Shown here: positions 49,510-57,365 of the stretch, piece by piece | Layout of the letters: each line of letters begins with the position of its first letter | How positions within the stretch are numbered: the first letter of the stretch is position 1 | Assembly (NCBI RefSeq): GCF_001665785.1 | Contig: NZ_LZSO01000034.1 | Span: 1-64,000, forward strand | Direction: 5' to 3' | DNA length: 64,000 bases | Origin: Mycolicibacterium peregrinum | GTDB taxonomy: Bacteria; Actinomycetota; Actinomycetes; Mycobacteriales; Mycobacteriaceae | Position numbers and translations under genes: made by a program | The notes under the pieces: generated by a model | Databases searched by the model: none | Told to the model about the DNA's origin: nothing | Seen by the model: only the letters and a program-made list of their open reading frames with translations

Positions 49510-49920
49510 ATGCGCGTGCGCAAGGTCGTCACCGTATTCGGGTTCGTCGGTGCGATCGCCCTGGCTCAGACACTTGTGGCAGTTCCGAGCGCCGGCGCCG
49601 AACCGAACTGGGACGCGATGGCCCAGTGCGAATCCGGCGGAAATTGGGCGGCGGACACCGGCAACGGCTTCTACGGCGGGCTGCAGTTCACCCCCGCCAC
49701 GTGGTCCTCGCACGGAGGGGCGGGATCGCCTGCCGCGGCGAGTCGCGAGGAACAGATCCGCGTGGCACGCAACGTACTCCAGACCCAAGGCCTTGGCGCC
49801 TGGCCGGTCTGCGGCGGGCCGATCGGCCAGGCCACGGGAACCTGTCGCCAGGTGATGGTCTGGATCCCTCTGCGGAATCTGCCGCGGCTGTGCACCTTGG
49901 TGCTCAATCCGCTGGGCTGA
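49510..49920 (+). CDS. Resuscitation-promoting factor (single-domain Rpf)
   Basis: A 136-residue secreted lytic transglycosylase-like protein that cleaves peptidoglycan and promotes resuscitation of dormant mycobacteria. The signal peptide ends AGA-E. The Rpf domain begins NWDAMAQCESGGNW with catalytic Glu41 and paired cysteines, and continues GNGFYGGLQFTPATWSSHGGAGSPAAASREEQIRVARNVLQTQGLGAWPVCGG. It is similar in size to RpfC/RpfE-type proteins without extra domains. ATG 49510 follows GAAGGGA. A remnant of another gene follows immediately. Confidence 0.93.
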   Translation: MRVRKVVTVFGFVGAIALAQTLVAVPSAGAEPNWDAMAQCESGGNWAADTGNGFYGGLQFTPATWSSHGGAGSPAAASREEQIRVARNVLQTQGLGAWPVCGGPIGQATGTCRQVMVWIPLRNLPRLCTLVLNPLG

Positions 49921-49922
49921 GG

Positions 49923-50150
49923 CCGATATTCACCGAACCAGGAATGCTCCCCGTCACCCAGGCGGCAAACCTCGCGGCGCTCCGCCTCGCCGACCGGATC
50001 GGGTTCACCCGGGTCGGCGCCTTCGAGCAATTCAACGCCGAGCAGGTGCTGGCCACCGCTCGGCTGGGGGCGTTCCTGCGGCACTGGCGCTTTCACGCGT
50101 CGAGAAAGTCTTGGGCAGCACCGAGCCAACTCTCAGCAAAGCCTCAGTAG
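49923..50150 (+). pseudogene. C-terminal fragment of a GNAT acetyltransferase gene
   Basis: The frame after the Rpf stop reads EPGMLPVTQAANLAALRLADRIGFTRVGAFEQFNAEQVLATARLGAFL, which resembles the last two strands and helix of a GNAT acetyltransferase (the NxxSLxLAxRLGF-type segment followed by the final strand). Nothing upstream encodes the rest of the domain, because the Rpf gene occupies that space. It ends at TAG 50150. It is probably a gene remnant, though the similarity is limited to about 50 residues. Confidence 0.45.
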
Positions 50151-50222
50151 CACACTGCACCATCTAGGTAGGCGCCGGCACGGCGCATATATGTCGGTGT
50201 CGCAAAGGAAGAAGCATCACGA

Positions 50223-51698
50223 ATGAATCAATGGTCTGGGATGTCACCGCAGAGTACTAACCCCCAGTGGGACGCCAAACCGACGGCAGATCAGCGGAAT
50301 ACAACTTCAAGCCCGTGGAGCCGGACCGGATATCGGCATCCGTCCCCGCCGTATGGCCTGCATCCCGAGATGACCCAGAGTTTCGATGTCCCTCCGGTGC
50401 AAGATGTTTCGCAGCCGAAGAAGAAGTCCCGGGTCGGTGTGCTCGTCGCCGGCACGGCCGCCGTGGCGATGGCCACCGGTGCCGTCGCGGCGGTCGCCGT
50501 GGTGGACCACTCCGGAAAGCCCGCGACTGTCGCGCAGGCGCCGGCCACTGACCACGCCCGCCTCCCGTCGCCGGCCGCCGGATCCGTTCCGGTGCAGCCG
50601 AAGGCATCCGCACCGGCCGGTTCGGTCGAACAGGTTTCCGCCAAGGTTCTGCCCAGTGTGGTGAAGCTGCAGATCGAGACTGGGCAGGGACGTGAGGAGG
50701 GATCCGGAATCGTCCTCAGTGAGGACGGCCTGATCCTCACCAACAACCATGTCGTGGCGGCTGCCGCCCGCGGCGCGGGTAGCCAGGGGCCGTTGGCCGC
50801 CGAGGACTCGCCGGGCCGGCAATTCCCCGGCTTGCCTCGTGGCATGTACCCGGGTGGACAGTTCCCCGGTGACGACCAGTATTCGTCTGACGGACCGTCG
50901 GCCAGGAATTCCGCTCGGGCCGGCGGCGCAATGCGGGCGACGGTGACCATGTCGGATGGACGCACGGTGCCGTTCACCGTCGTCGGCACTGACCCCGACG
51001 ACGACATCGCGGTGGTGAAAGCGCAGAACGTGTCCGGGCTGACGCCGATTGCGATCGGTTCCTCGAAGGATCTGAAGGTGGGGCAGAACGTCGTCGCCGT
51101 GGGCTCGCCGTTGGGCCTGCAGGGGACGGTGACCACCGGCATCATCAGCGCGCTGGATCGTCCGGTCGCCACCGGCGATGAGCAGAGCGGCCAACACTCC
51201 GTGATGAGCGCCATCCAGACCGACGCCGCGATCAATCCGGGTAACTCGGGTGGTGCACTCGTTGACATGAACGGTGACCTGATCGGGGTCAACTCGGCGA
51301 TCGCATCGTTGGGCGGCGGCCAAGGTTCGCAGGGCGGTGGGCAGGCCGGTTCGATCGGCCTTGGCTTCGCGATCCCGGTAGATCAAGCCAAACGCATTGC
51401 CGACGAACTGGTTTCGACCGGAACCGTCCAGCACGCCTCGCTGGGTGTCCAGCTCTCCGGTAACGATTCGAACGGCGCCGCCGTCGCCGGTGTGGTCGCC
51501 GGGGGCCCGGCAGCCGCAGCCGGTCTGCCCGACGGCGCGGTGATCACCAAGGTCGACAATCAGGTGATCGACGGAGCCGATGCCCTGGTCGCCGCCGTGC
51601 GTTCCAAGGCGCCGGGGGACACCGTGACGCTGACCTACGAGGACCCGTCGGGCGCTTCGCGCACCGTCGACGTCACCCTCGGGCAGGTCCAGGCGTAG
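50223..51698 (+). CDS. HtrA/PepD-like serine protease with PDZ domain
   Basis: A 491-residue membrane-anchored protease. A cytoplasmic N-terminal region (residues 1-70) precedes one membrane segment (about 72-95), a trypsin-like domain with His176 (NNHVV), Asp261 (DDDIAVVK) and Ser342 (NPGNSGGA), and a C-terminal PDZ domain (about 400-490). A Gly/Pro-rich insert (about 183-235) lies between His and Asp. This architecture matches PepD/HtrA2 of mycobacteria, a chaperone-protease of the envelope stress response, but the mprAB genes usually upstream are absent here. A GC hairpin follows. Confidence 0.9.
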   Translation: MNQWSGMSPQSTNPQWDAKPTADQRNTTSSPWSRTGYRHPSPPYGLHPEMTQSFDVPPVQDVSQPKKKSRVGVLVAGTAAVAMATGAVAAVAVVDHSGKPATVAQAPATDHARLPSPAAGSVPVQPKASAPAGSVEQVSAKVLPSVVKLQIETGQGREEGSGIVLSEDGLILTNNHVVAAAARGAGSQGPLAAEDSPGRQFPGLPRGMYPGGQFPGDDQYSSDGPSARNSARAGGAMRATVTMSDGRTVPFTVVGTDPDDDIAVVKAQNVSGLTPIAIGSSKDLKVGQNVVAVGSPLGLQGTVTTGIISALDRPVATGDEQSGQHSVMSAIQTDAAINPGNSGGALVDMNGDLIGVNSAIASLGGGQGSQGGGQAGSIGLGFAIPVDQAKRIADELVSTGTVQHASLGVQLSGNDSNGAAVAGVVAGGPAAAAGLPDGAVITKVDNQVIDGADALVAAVRSKAPGDTVTLTYEDPSGASRTVDVTLGQVQA

Positions 51699-51711
51699 CG
51701 CAGAAGAGTCA

Positions 51712-51748
51712 GTGGGCCCCAGTCGGGTGTTTCCGGGCTGGGGCCCAC
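51712..51748 (+). terminator. Hairpin after the PepD-like gene
   Basis: A perfect 11-base inverted repeat GTGGGCCCCAG/CTGGGGCCCAC with a 15-base loop starts 14 bases after the protease stop. No U tract follows. It probably ends transcription of the protease gene. Confidence 0.7.
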
Positions 51749-51830
51749 CGCTGTGTCGGCCGTCAGTGCAGGAAAGGTCGACCGACAAATTCGGGTGACC
51801 GCGCCGCCGCCTGTGTGTGACGATTCACGG

Positions 51831-52226
51831 ATGCCCAGCACACTCATCGAGGTACGGCGGCCCTGTCGCCAGTCCGAGGAGGTGGCGATCATCGACGCGG
51901 TGCACGATGCACTTGTCGTCGCCTTCCAGATCCCGGTCGGCGACAAACATGTCCGGTTGGTATCCCATGAGCCGCATCGGTTCTCACATTCGCCGGCCCT
52001 GGCGCAACCCGAGCTGTACACCCTGGTGACGATCGACTGTTTTTCTGGTCGATCAGTAGACGCGAAGCGAGATCTCTACCGGCAGATCGTCAATCGCCTG
52101 GAGGCGCTGGGTATCCCACCGGACCACATCACCATCCTGGTGCGCGACAGCCCGCTGCAGAACTGGGGCGTTCGTGGCGGTCAGGCCGCCTGCGATATCG
52201 ACCTGGGTTTCAACGTGAACGTGTGA
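51831..52226 (+). CDS. Tautomerase family protein
   Basis: A 131-residue protein of the tautomerase/MIF superfamily. The amino-terminal Pro2 (MPSTLIEVRR) after Met removal would be the catalytic base. The rest has EEVAIIDAVHDALVVAFQIPVGDKHVRLVSHEPHRF and two similar halves, IDCFSGRSVDAKRDLYRQIVNRLEALGIPPDHITILVRDSPLQNWG, as in 5-carboxymethyl-2-hydroxymuconate-type or cis-3-chloroacrylic acid-type enzymes. The substrate is unknown. ATG 51831 is the start. Confidence 0.85.
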   Translation: MPSTLIEVRRPCRQSEEVAIIDAVHDALVVAFQIPVGDKHVRLVSHEPHRFSHSPALAQPELYTLVTIDCFSGRSVDAKRDLYRQIVNRLEALGIPPDHITILVRDSPLQNWGVRGGQAACDIDLGFNVNV

Positions 52227-52309
52227 TCGGCACCTGGCGGCGCCCATCGCGTCCCACACCGGGCACGTATCGTCTGCCGGTGCGGTCACGGCCGTGTTCA
52301 TCTCCTCGG

Positions 52310-52948
52310 TTATCGGTCTCCGCAGCAGGTTTCACCGCGCCACGCTTCGCGTCCTTCTCGGACGGCAACGGCAGCGAGTATGAGTGCGGCGATCGGATCG
52401 GCCCAGCTCCAGCCGAGCAGACTGTTGAGGACCAGTCCGGCGAGGACCACCGCGGACAGGTAGGTACACAGCAGCGTCTGCTTGGAGTCGGCCACGGCTG
52501 AACGGGAACCGAGTTCACGGCCGGTGCGGCGCTGGGCCCAGGACAGCAGCGGCATGATGGCCAGGCTGGCCGCGGTCAATCCGATGCCGATCGCCGAATG
52601 TCTGGCTTCAGCTGCTCCGCTGAGCGATCGGATCGACTCGATGGTGACGTAGCCCGCGAGTGCGAAGAACGACACCGCAATGATCCGCAGTGCGGTCTTC
52701 TCGCGCGCCTCCGGGTCCGCGCCGGAGAACTGCCAGGCGACGGCGGCAGCCGAGGACACCTCGATCATGGAGTCGAGTCCGAAGCCGATCAGTGCGGTTG
52801 ATGACACTCTGGTGCCCTCGCCGATCGCGACGACCGCCTCGATGACGTTGTAGGTGATGGTTGCGGCGACGAACCATCGGATCCGCCGGTGCAGCAACGC
52901 GCGTCTCGCGGGTGCCAGGGGAGCGGGGACCGGGGCGTCCGCTGCCAT
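52310..52948 (-). CDS. Cation diffusion facilitator family transporter
   Basis: A 212-residue membrane protein of the cation efflux (CDF) type with about five hydrophobic segments. It has the Asp-containing second segment SSTALIGFGLDSMIEVSSAAAVAWQFS and the fifth-segment pair in LLCTYLSAVVLAGLVLNSLLGWSWADPIAALILA, fitting the four-residue metal site of CDF proteins, but no C-terminal cytoplasmic domain, so it is a short form. The start ATG 52948 overlaps the CmtR-like stop (TGATG), indicating a metal-regulated operon. It should export a divalent metal such as zinc, cadmium or cobalt. Confidence 0.85.
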   Translation of the reverse strand: MAADAPVPAPLAPARRALLHRRIRWFVAATITYNVIEAVVAIGEGTRVSSTALIGFGLDSMIEVSSAAAVAWQFSGADPEAREKTALRIIAVSFFALAGYVTIESIRSLSGAAEARHSAIGIGLTAASLAIMPLLSWAQRRTGRELGSRSAVADSKQTLLCTYLSAVVLAGLVLNSLLGWSWADPIAALILAAVAVREGREAWRGETCCGDR

Positions 52949-53277
52949 CAGCAGCAACCATCCGATGCCGCGTCGGGGCACTCCTCGGGGTCGCCGGCCA
53001 GCACCACGTGCAGCAGATCGTTCAGTGCGTGGGCGAGTTTGGGATCCGCGAGTTCATAGCGGGTTCGTCGGCCTTCCGGGACCGCTACGACCAGCCCGCA
53101 ACCACGCAGGCAGGCAAGGTGATTGGACATGCTCTGCCGAGAGACGCCCGCCGACTCGGCCAGGTCGGCGGGGTACCCCGGGGCGTCCTTGAGTGCCAGC
53201 AGGATCTTGGACCGGGTCTGGTCCGACAGGGCATGACCGAACCGGGCCAGCACCGCAACCTGCGTCAGCGTCTCCAT
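52948..53277 (-). CDS. CmtR-like ArsR family metal-sensing repressor
   Basis: A 109-residue ArsR/SmtB repressor with cysteines at 56 and 60 in the recognition helix (SNHLACLRGCGLV) and 100, 108 and 109 in the C-terminal tail. That matches the Cys57, Cys61 and Cys102 cadmium/lead site of M. tuberculosis CmtR. Metal binding should release it from DNA. A 16-base palindrome overlaps its upstream region and is its probable operator. The CDF transporter gene is coupled downstream. ATG 53277 is the start; a longer frame to 53373 is unlikely. Confidence 0.87.
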   Translation of the reverse strand: METLTQVAVLARFGHALSDQTRSKILLALKDAPGYPADLAESAGVSRQSMSNHLACLRGCGLVVAVPEGRRTRYELADPKLAHALNDLLHVVLAGDPEECPDAASDGCC

Positions 53278-53299
53278 GTCGCTGACAGTACATGAGTAT

Positions 53300-53320
53300 C
53301 TGAATTCAGAAAATTCTGAA
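53300..53320. promoter_or_regulatory. Palindromic operator of the CmtR-like gene
   Basis: TTCAGAA-AA-TTCTGAA (53305-53320) is a perfect inverted repeat, and CTGAATTCAG (53300-53309) is a perfect palindrome overlapping it. They lie 23 bases upstream of the CmtR-like start and also before the divergent hemerythrin gene. Confidence 0.7.
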
Positions 53321-53330
53321 CTGAGAATGT

Positions 53331-53350
53331 GGGGTAGCCGCATACTCGTG
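53331..53350. promoter_or_regulatory. Degenerate relative of the 31-bp element ahead of the hemerythrin gene
   Basis: GGGTAGCCGCATACTCGTG resembles the GGGTAGTCCGCTACGCGTG core at 28790-28808 with one gap each way. It lies 67 bases before ATG 53418, a distance similar to the other two copies. The match is weaker and could be chance. Confidence 0.3.
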
Positions 53351-53417
53351 GCGATGCCCGGCGCCCGGCGCATGCTGGCCCTGAATGGTTGACGCCGTTC
53401 ATCGAAGGGAGCTTGCG

Positions 53418-54065
53418 ATGCCGGTCAACGACTTGGATATGTTGCTCGTCCACCGCGTGTTTCGTCGCGAGCTCGACGACCTGGCGTGGCTGATCGCCGG
53501 GGTGCAGCCCGGCGACAACTCGCGTGCGCGGGTAGTCGGTAGTCACCTGCAATTCATGACAGAAGCGCTGCATCACCACCACGCGGCCGAGGACGAGCTG
53601 GTCTGGCCGATCGTCTCGGCCAGGGCGGTGGATCGGAAATCGGACATCGAGCGGATGCAAGCGCAGCACGGGCAGATCGCAACGGCGCTCGAGGAGGTGC
53701 AAGCAGCTCGTGTGGCGTGGACGAAGTTCGTGCAGCGATCGACGACGGCCCGGATGAGGGAGGCCTTCGGCCGGCTGTCCGAACTGGTGTTGATCCACCT
53801 GGACGATGAAGAGCGTGACGCGTTGCCGGTGATCGTCGAGTATCTGACCCCGGGGGAGTGGGGAACCGCAGTGAAGAGGGGAGCGTCGTTCTTGACCAGG
53901 CACCCACGGTGGGGCGTCGTCCTCGGAGGCCTGGTGCTGGATTACGCCACCCCCGAAGAGGGCCGCTCCTTCCTGGGGGGAGTGCCACTGCCGCAACGGT
54001 TTTTGGTCGAAACGGTGGGGCCGCGGTCACTGGCGGCATACCGCAGGAAGTTGTACGACGTGTGA
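53418..54065 (+). CDS. Hemerythrin domain-containing protein
   Basis: A 215-residue protein with a hemerythrin-like four-helix bundle: iron-ligand His residues are in LLVHRVFRREL, EALHHHHAAEDELVWP, MQAQHGQIATAL and VLIHLDDEERDALPVI. The final 60 residues are an extra C-terminal region (WGTAVKRGASFLTRHPRWG...). Such proteins in mycobacteria are linked to oxygen or hydrogen peroxide responses. ATG 53418 follows GAAGGGAG. It is divergent from the CmtR/CDF operon. Confidence 0.87.
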   Translation: MPVNDLDMLLVHRVFRRELDDLAWLIAGVQPGDNSRARVVGSHLQFMTEALHHHHAAEDELVWPIVSARAVDRKSDIERMQAQHGQIATALEEVQAARVAWTKFVQRSTTARMREAFGRLSELVLIHLDDEERDALPVIVEYLTPGEWGTAVKRGASFLTRHPRWGVVLGGLVLDYATPEEGRSFLGGVPLPQRFLVETVGPRSLAAYRRKLYDV

Positions 54066-54070
54066 TGCGA

Positions 54071-54406
54071 CTAGATGGCTCCGGGTGTGCCGGGCGGGCT
54101 CATCGACCCGTCGACATTCGGCACCATTGCCGGGGCCGGAATGCCGCCCTCCGCTGCGTTGTCTCCAGGTATCCCGTCGTCTGGCGTCTGGTCGTACATG
54201 CCTCCCCAGCAGGCGGGATTCCATCCCTCCGTGGCGCACGCCGGATCATCCGGGCTGTTGGGGGAATCGAGCGCGACGGGTATGCGGGGTGCTGCCGAGG
54301 CGACCGACACCGGAGTGACTGCGCCCAGCACTGCAATCCCCGAGATTGCCACCATCGCTGATCTTGTCAGCAGGCGTCGCACCTCAGAAGTCGTCAACGA
54401 ACGCAT
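54071..54406 (-). CDS. Small secreted protein
   Basis: A 111-residue exported protein. ATG 54406 follows CAAAGGAG. The signal region (residues 14-39, ending ASA-A) precedes a mature chain with PDDPACATEGWNPACWGGMYDQTPDDG, two cysteines and an acidic/Pro-rich tail. No family is recognised. It is convergent with the hemerythrin gene, whose stop is five bases away. Confidence 0.75.
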   Translation of the reverse strand: MRSLTTSEVRRLLTRSAMVAISGIAVLGAVTPVSVASAAPRIPVALDSPNSPDDPACATEGWNPACWGGMYDQTPDDGIPGDNAAEGGIPAPAMVPNVDGSMSPPGTPGAI

Positions 54407-54604
54407 CTTCCGCTCCTTTGTTCCGGGCCGAACACGGCGGCTCGACGTTTGCCGACGGCGCGCCGTTACGGCCATGCTCGCAGTTCCACACCTGCTGCGG
54501 GTGGAAACCGCGACTTCGCTGGCAGAAACCTCAACGCCGCCTTGAAGTTTGACGCGCATGTCAAAAAATCAAGAGGTAGCGGCACCGCCGTCCGGAACGT
54601 GGGA

Positions 54605-54634
54605 GGCCGGCGCTCTCCGTGGAGAACGCCGGCC
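54605..54634. terminator. GC-rich hairpin after the MBL hydrolase gene
   Basis: GGCCGGCG and CGCCGGCC flank an inner TCTCC-GT-GGAGA stem, so about 13 of the 15 base pairs match. It lies 28 bases beyond the stop of the minus-strand MBL gene and is its likely terminator. Confidence 0.7.
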
Positions 54635-54661
54635 GCTCACGACTGGTGACCGGTGATCCGA

Positions 54662-55573
54662 TCAGTAATCCCAGGCGGCAGGGACACACCGGAAGACGTC
54701 ACCGGCGGTCGCCACGTGGCACACGGACGGGAACGGCAGGTGGGTGGCCACCAGCGCTTCTCCGGTCGCGGCCAACTCGCGCAGCAGCTCGATTCGGACG
54801 CGGGCCGCCTCTTCGGGGTCGTGTTCGAATCCGTTCTGCCACTCCGGGTTGTCGAACCCGGGAGCGAACACAGCGTCGCCGGCAAATGTCAGTTTCTCGC
54901 CGCCGGAATCCAGACGGACCACACTGTGGCCGGGGGTATGACCGCCGGTGCGGGTGACGAGTACGCCCGGTGCCACCTCGTATTCCGTTTCGAACGTGCG
55001 CAGCTGTCCCCGGTAGTCGTCCAAGAACTGCGAGGCGACCCGCCGGAGCACGTCCGGTATCGGCTGCGGCATGACAGTGCGGGAGAAATCAGGCTTCTCC
55101 CAGAACTCGGCTTCGGCAGCCGCGGCGTGGATCCGCAGATCGGGCCGCAGCCGTTCCTTCACCCCTTCGGTGATCAGTCCGCCCACGTGGTCCATGTGCA
55201 TGTGGGTGAGCACGACGTCGGTCACCGAACCGAGGTCCACACCGCCAGCCTCCAGTCGCTGGACCGTCTGGCCGGCCCGGGGGAAGTCCGGGAATTCCAG
55301 GCCCAGCCCGGCGTCGACGAGGATGGTCCGATCGCCACTACGGACCACCACGATGTTCAGCGGCCAGTCGATCACCTCGGGCGGCAGGAAGTTGTCACCC
55401 AGCCAGACTGCGAGGTCGGTCGGGTCGGCGTTGGTGGCCAACGTCGAGGTCGTGATGGGCAGCACTCCGTCGCTGATCACCAGAACCTCGATGTCGCCGA
55501 CCTGTACCGCATAGCGCGACGGAACCAACTCGTCGACCGGACTGCCCACCCGTGCATTGCTGTCCAAACTCAT
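54662..55573 (-). CDS. MBL fold metallo-hydrolase
   Basis: A 303-residue metallo-beta-lactamase-fold hydrolase. The metal motif is VVLTHMHMDHVGGLI (His124, His126, Asp128, His129), with further ligands in GGHTPGHSVVRL and FAGDAVFAPGFDNP. It lacks a signal peptide. Related enzymes include lactonases and aryl-type hydrolases; the substrate is unknown. A strong hairpin follows the gene. ATG 55573 follows GAGGAA. Confidence 0.88.
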   Translation of the reverse strand: MSLDSNARVGSPVDELVPSRYAVQVGDIEVLVISDGVLPITTSTLATNADPTDLAVWLGDNFLPPEVIDWPLNIVVVRSGDRTILVDAGLGLEFPDFPRAGQTVQRLEAGGVDLGSVTDVVLTHMHMDHVGGLITEGVKERLRPDLRIHAAAAEAEFWEKPDFSRTVMPQPIPDVLRRVASQFLDDYRGQLRTFETEYEVAPGVLVTRTGGHTPGHSVVRLDSGGEKLTFAGDAVFAPGFDNPEWQNGFEHDPEEAARVRIELLRELAATGEALVATHLPFPSVCHVATAGDVFRCVPAAWDY

Positions 55574-55708
55574 ACTGTTCCTCCTGAGGGCCGCACTGAA
55601 GACATGTCGAATGACCTGTCTTTCTCGTGGGAACGCCCTCGGGCCATCGGAACTATCCAGCGATCGAGCTCTGCAGGTGGATAGGGTCGGTTGATGGCCT
55701 CCGTCAGG

Positions 55709-56221
55709 TCAAGAAGTTTCGGTGGTGCCGCGGTCGGTGCGGGCCTGATCGATCTGTTCGCGAAGGATATCGCCGTGGCCGGCGTGCCTGGCGAACTCTT
55801 CGATCATGGCGAGCAGGGTCCACCGCATGCTCACCTTCCCCTCTGCAGGGATGTCTATCGTGGCGTCGAGGTCGAAGCGGGAGGCGATCTCGCGGGATCG
55901 TTGACTGGCGCGCTCGAATTCGGCGATCACGTCGGCGACCGTCTCGTCATCGGCAACGGAGAATGTACCCTCGTCTCGCCTCGAGTATCCGTCGCATGCG
56001 GATTCGTCGAGACCGCCCCAGAACCGTTGGAACCAAATCCTTTCCGCGGCGGCGGCGTGTTTGATCAACGAGATCGGCGTCGTCAGCGATGTCACGAGGT
56101 GTCGGCGCGCGTCCGGCTCAGTCAGCCCGCGTACGGTCGCGATCAGCGCATCACGGTTTCGATCGAGTGTGTTCTCGATGAGTGCGCGCTCGGTTCCGTT
56201 GGTGATTCGGTTGGTGCCCAT
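55709..56221 (-). CDS. DinB family (DUF664) protein
   Basis: A 170-residue four-helix DinB-like protein of the DUF664 subgroup. It has RNRDALIATVRGLTEPDARRHLVTSLTTPISLIKHAAAAERIWFQRFWGG and MRWTLLAMIEEFARHAGHGDILREQIDQ, with the metal-binding His residues HAAAAERIW and RHAGH. Many such proteins use mycothiol or a similar thiol. ATG 56221 is the start. It lies between the MBL and cutinase genes. Confidence 0.87.
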   Translation of the reverse strand: MGTNRITNGTERALIENTLDRNRDALIATVRGLTEPDARRHLVTSLTTPISLIKHAAAAERIWFQRFWGGLDESACDGYSRRDEGTFSVADDETVADVIAEFERASQRSREIASRFDLDATIDIPAEGKVSMRWTLLAMIEEFARHAGHGDILREQIDQARTDRGTTETS

Positions 56222-56368
56222 ACGTTTACTCTTTTCTATGTGCGGGTGCAGACATGGTTCGAGTGCCGTTCGGCCAACCAGGTGTCGAGCATCCTCAACA
56301 CGGCGGACAGAACGTCGAGCTTGTGCGTGGGGCCACCGTGCGAACGGGGAGGATCAGCGGTGTGGCGG

Positions 56369-57109
56369 CTACAACTGGCTGACCGCAAACTGCGCGGCCT
56401 GGTCGACCATGCCGTTGGCGATGTAGGAGTTGTGTGCGCCGGTGGGCGGTCCTGGCGCGGCACCGTTACACACGCTGTCGCCGGTGGCGCACAGATCGAT
56501 GGTCTTGGGCGCATACAGCGGCCCGATGGTGATTCGCGGCGCCCCGGCGTCGCTGAGGAACTGGTTTGACGGTTTCCCGAACAGCGCCACGGCGGCCACG
56601 TGCGAGGCAATCTCCGGCGGCATCGGCGGCGGCACGAAGGCCGCTGGGACGCCCTCCGGGATGTCGGCAGCGGTGGTGAATGCCGCCACGGCCGCGCCCT
56701 GGGAGAATCCGCCGAGCACGATCTTGGTGGTCGGACAGTCGGCGGCGACTGCCTGAATGTGGGTGGTTGCGTCCCTGATGCCGTCGATGACAGTGAGGGC
56801 AAACTGGATGCCATCGGCGAAATCGGCACTGGCCTGGTAATTCACCGGGTACTCAGCGACCGACCTCGCGCCGGCCTTGGTGCGGAGGGCATCGATGAAC
56901 GCCTGCCCGATACCGCCGGCACCTGGCGGCTCTCCGGTCCCGCGGGCGAACACCACCTCAGCGTCCGGGCATGGGGCCGCGGTGGCACTGGGCGCCGTGG
57001 CGCTCACCAGTGCCAGCGCGGTGAATGAGGCCGCGACCAGCCCCGCGGGCCCGTAGATCTTCCGGCGGTTGCGCACCGCGGGAGTTTGGTGGCAATGGAT
57101 TGCGTGCAT
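56369..57109 (-). CDS. Cutinase family secreted esterase
   Basis: A 246-residue exported serine esterase. The signal region (about residues 18-45) ends ATA-AP. The mature enzyme has catalytic Ser136 (GGFSQGAA), Asp211 (LCATGDSVC) and His226 (GAHNSY), with disulfide-type cysteines 47/125 and 207/214, as in mycobacterial cutinase-like proteins. It probably acts on lipid esters outside the cell. ATG 57109 begins MHAIHCHQTPAVRNRRK; a longer frame to 57286 is unlikely because the signal would be internal. Confidence 0.92.
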   Translation of the reverse strand: MHAIHCHQTPAVRNRRKIYGPAGLVAASFTALALVSATAPSATAAPCPDAEVVFARGTGEPPGAGGIGQAFIDALRTKAGARSVAEYPVNYQASADFADGIQFALTVIDGIRDATTHIQAVAADCPTTKIVLGGFSQGAAVAAFTTAADIPEGVPAAFVPPPMPPEIASHVAAVALFGKPSNQFLSDAGAPRITIGPLYAPKTIDLCATGDSVCNGAAPGPPTGAHNSYIANGMVDQAAQFAVSQL

Positions 57110-57255
57110 AGGAGAACCTTCGCGTCGGGAGAGGACGGCCGATTGTCCGAACTCGATGGTACGTAACGCGGACGCGCGCGAAAACCGTTGGACGGGGTCG
57201 CCGTCGCATTGATAGCGTGCCTGCGACCGTGACGGCACGCGAGGAGGTGAGACCC

Positions 57256-57315
57256 ATGGACGCTGTAACCCTGTGGGTGCTCCCACTCGTGTTCACGGTC
57301 GGGCGATCGAGGTAG
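57256..57315 (+). CDS. Putative 19-residue leader or small protein
   Basis: A short open frame with a very strong ribosome binding site (GAGGAGGTGAG) encodes MDAVTLWVLPLVFTVGRSR, a hydrophobic peptide ending with basic residues. It ends 50 bases before the alpha/beta hydrolase gene at 57366, which has its own start but no comparable ribosome binding site. It could be a translated leader that couples or attenuates the next gene, or a small membrane peptide. No homologue is known to me. Confidence 0.5.
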   Translation: MDAVTLWVLPLVFTVGRSR

Positions 57316-57365
57316 GTGTCGCCGGGAGCGCCTGAACGTCGGCACTCCCGAAAGGGCATCACATC

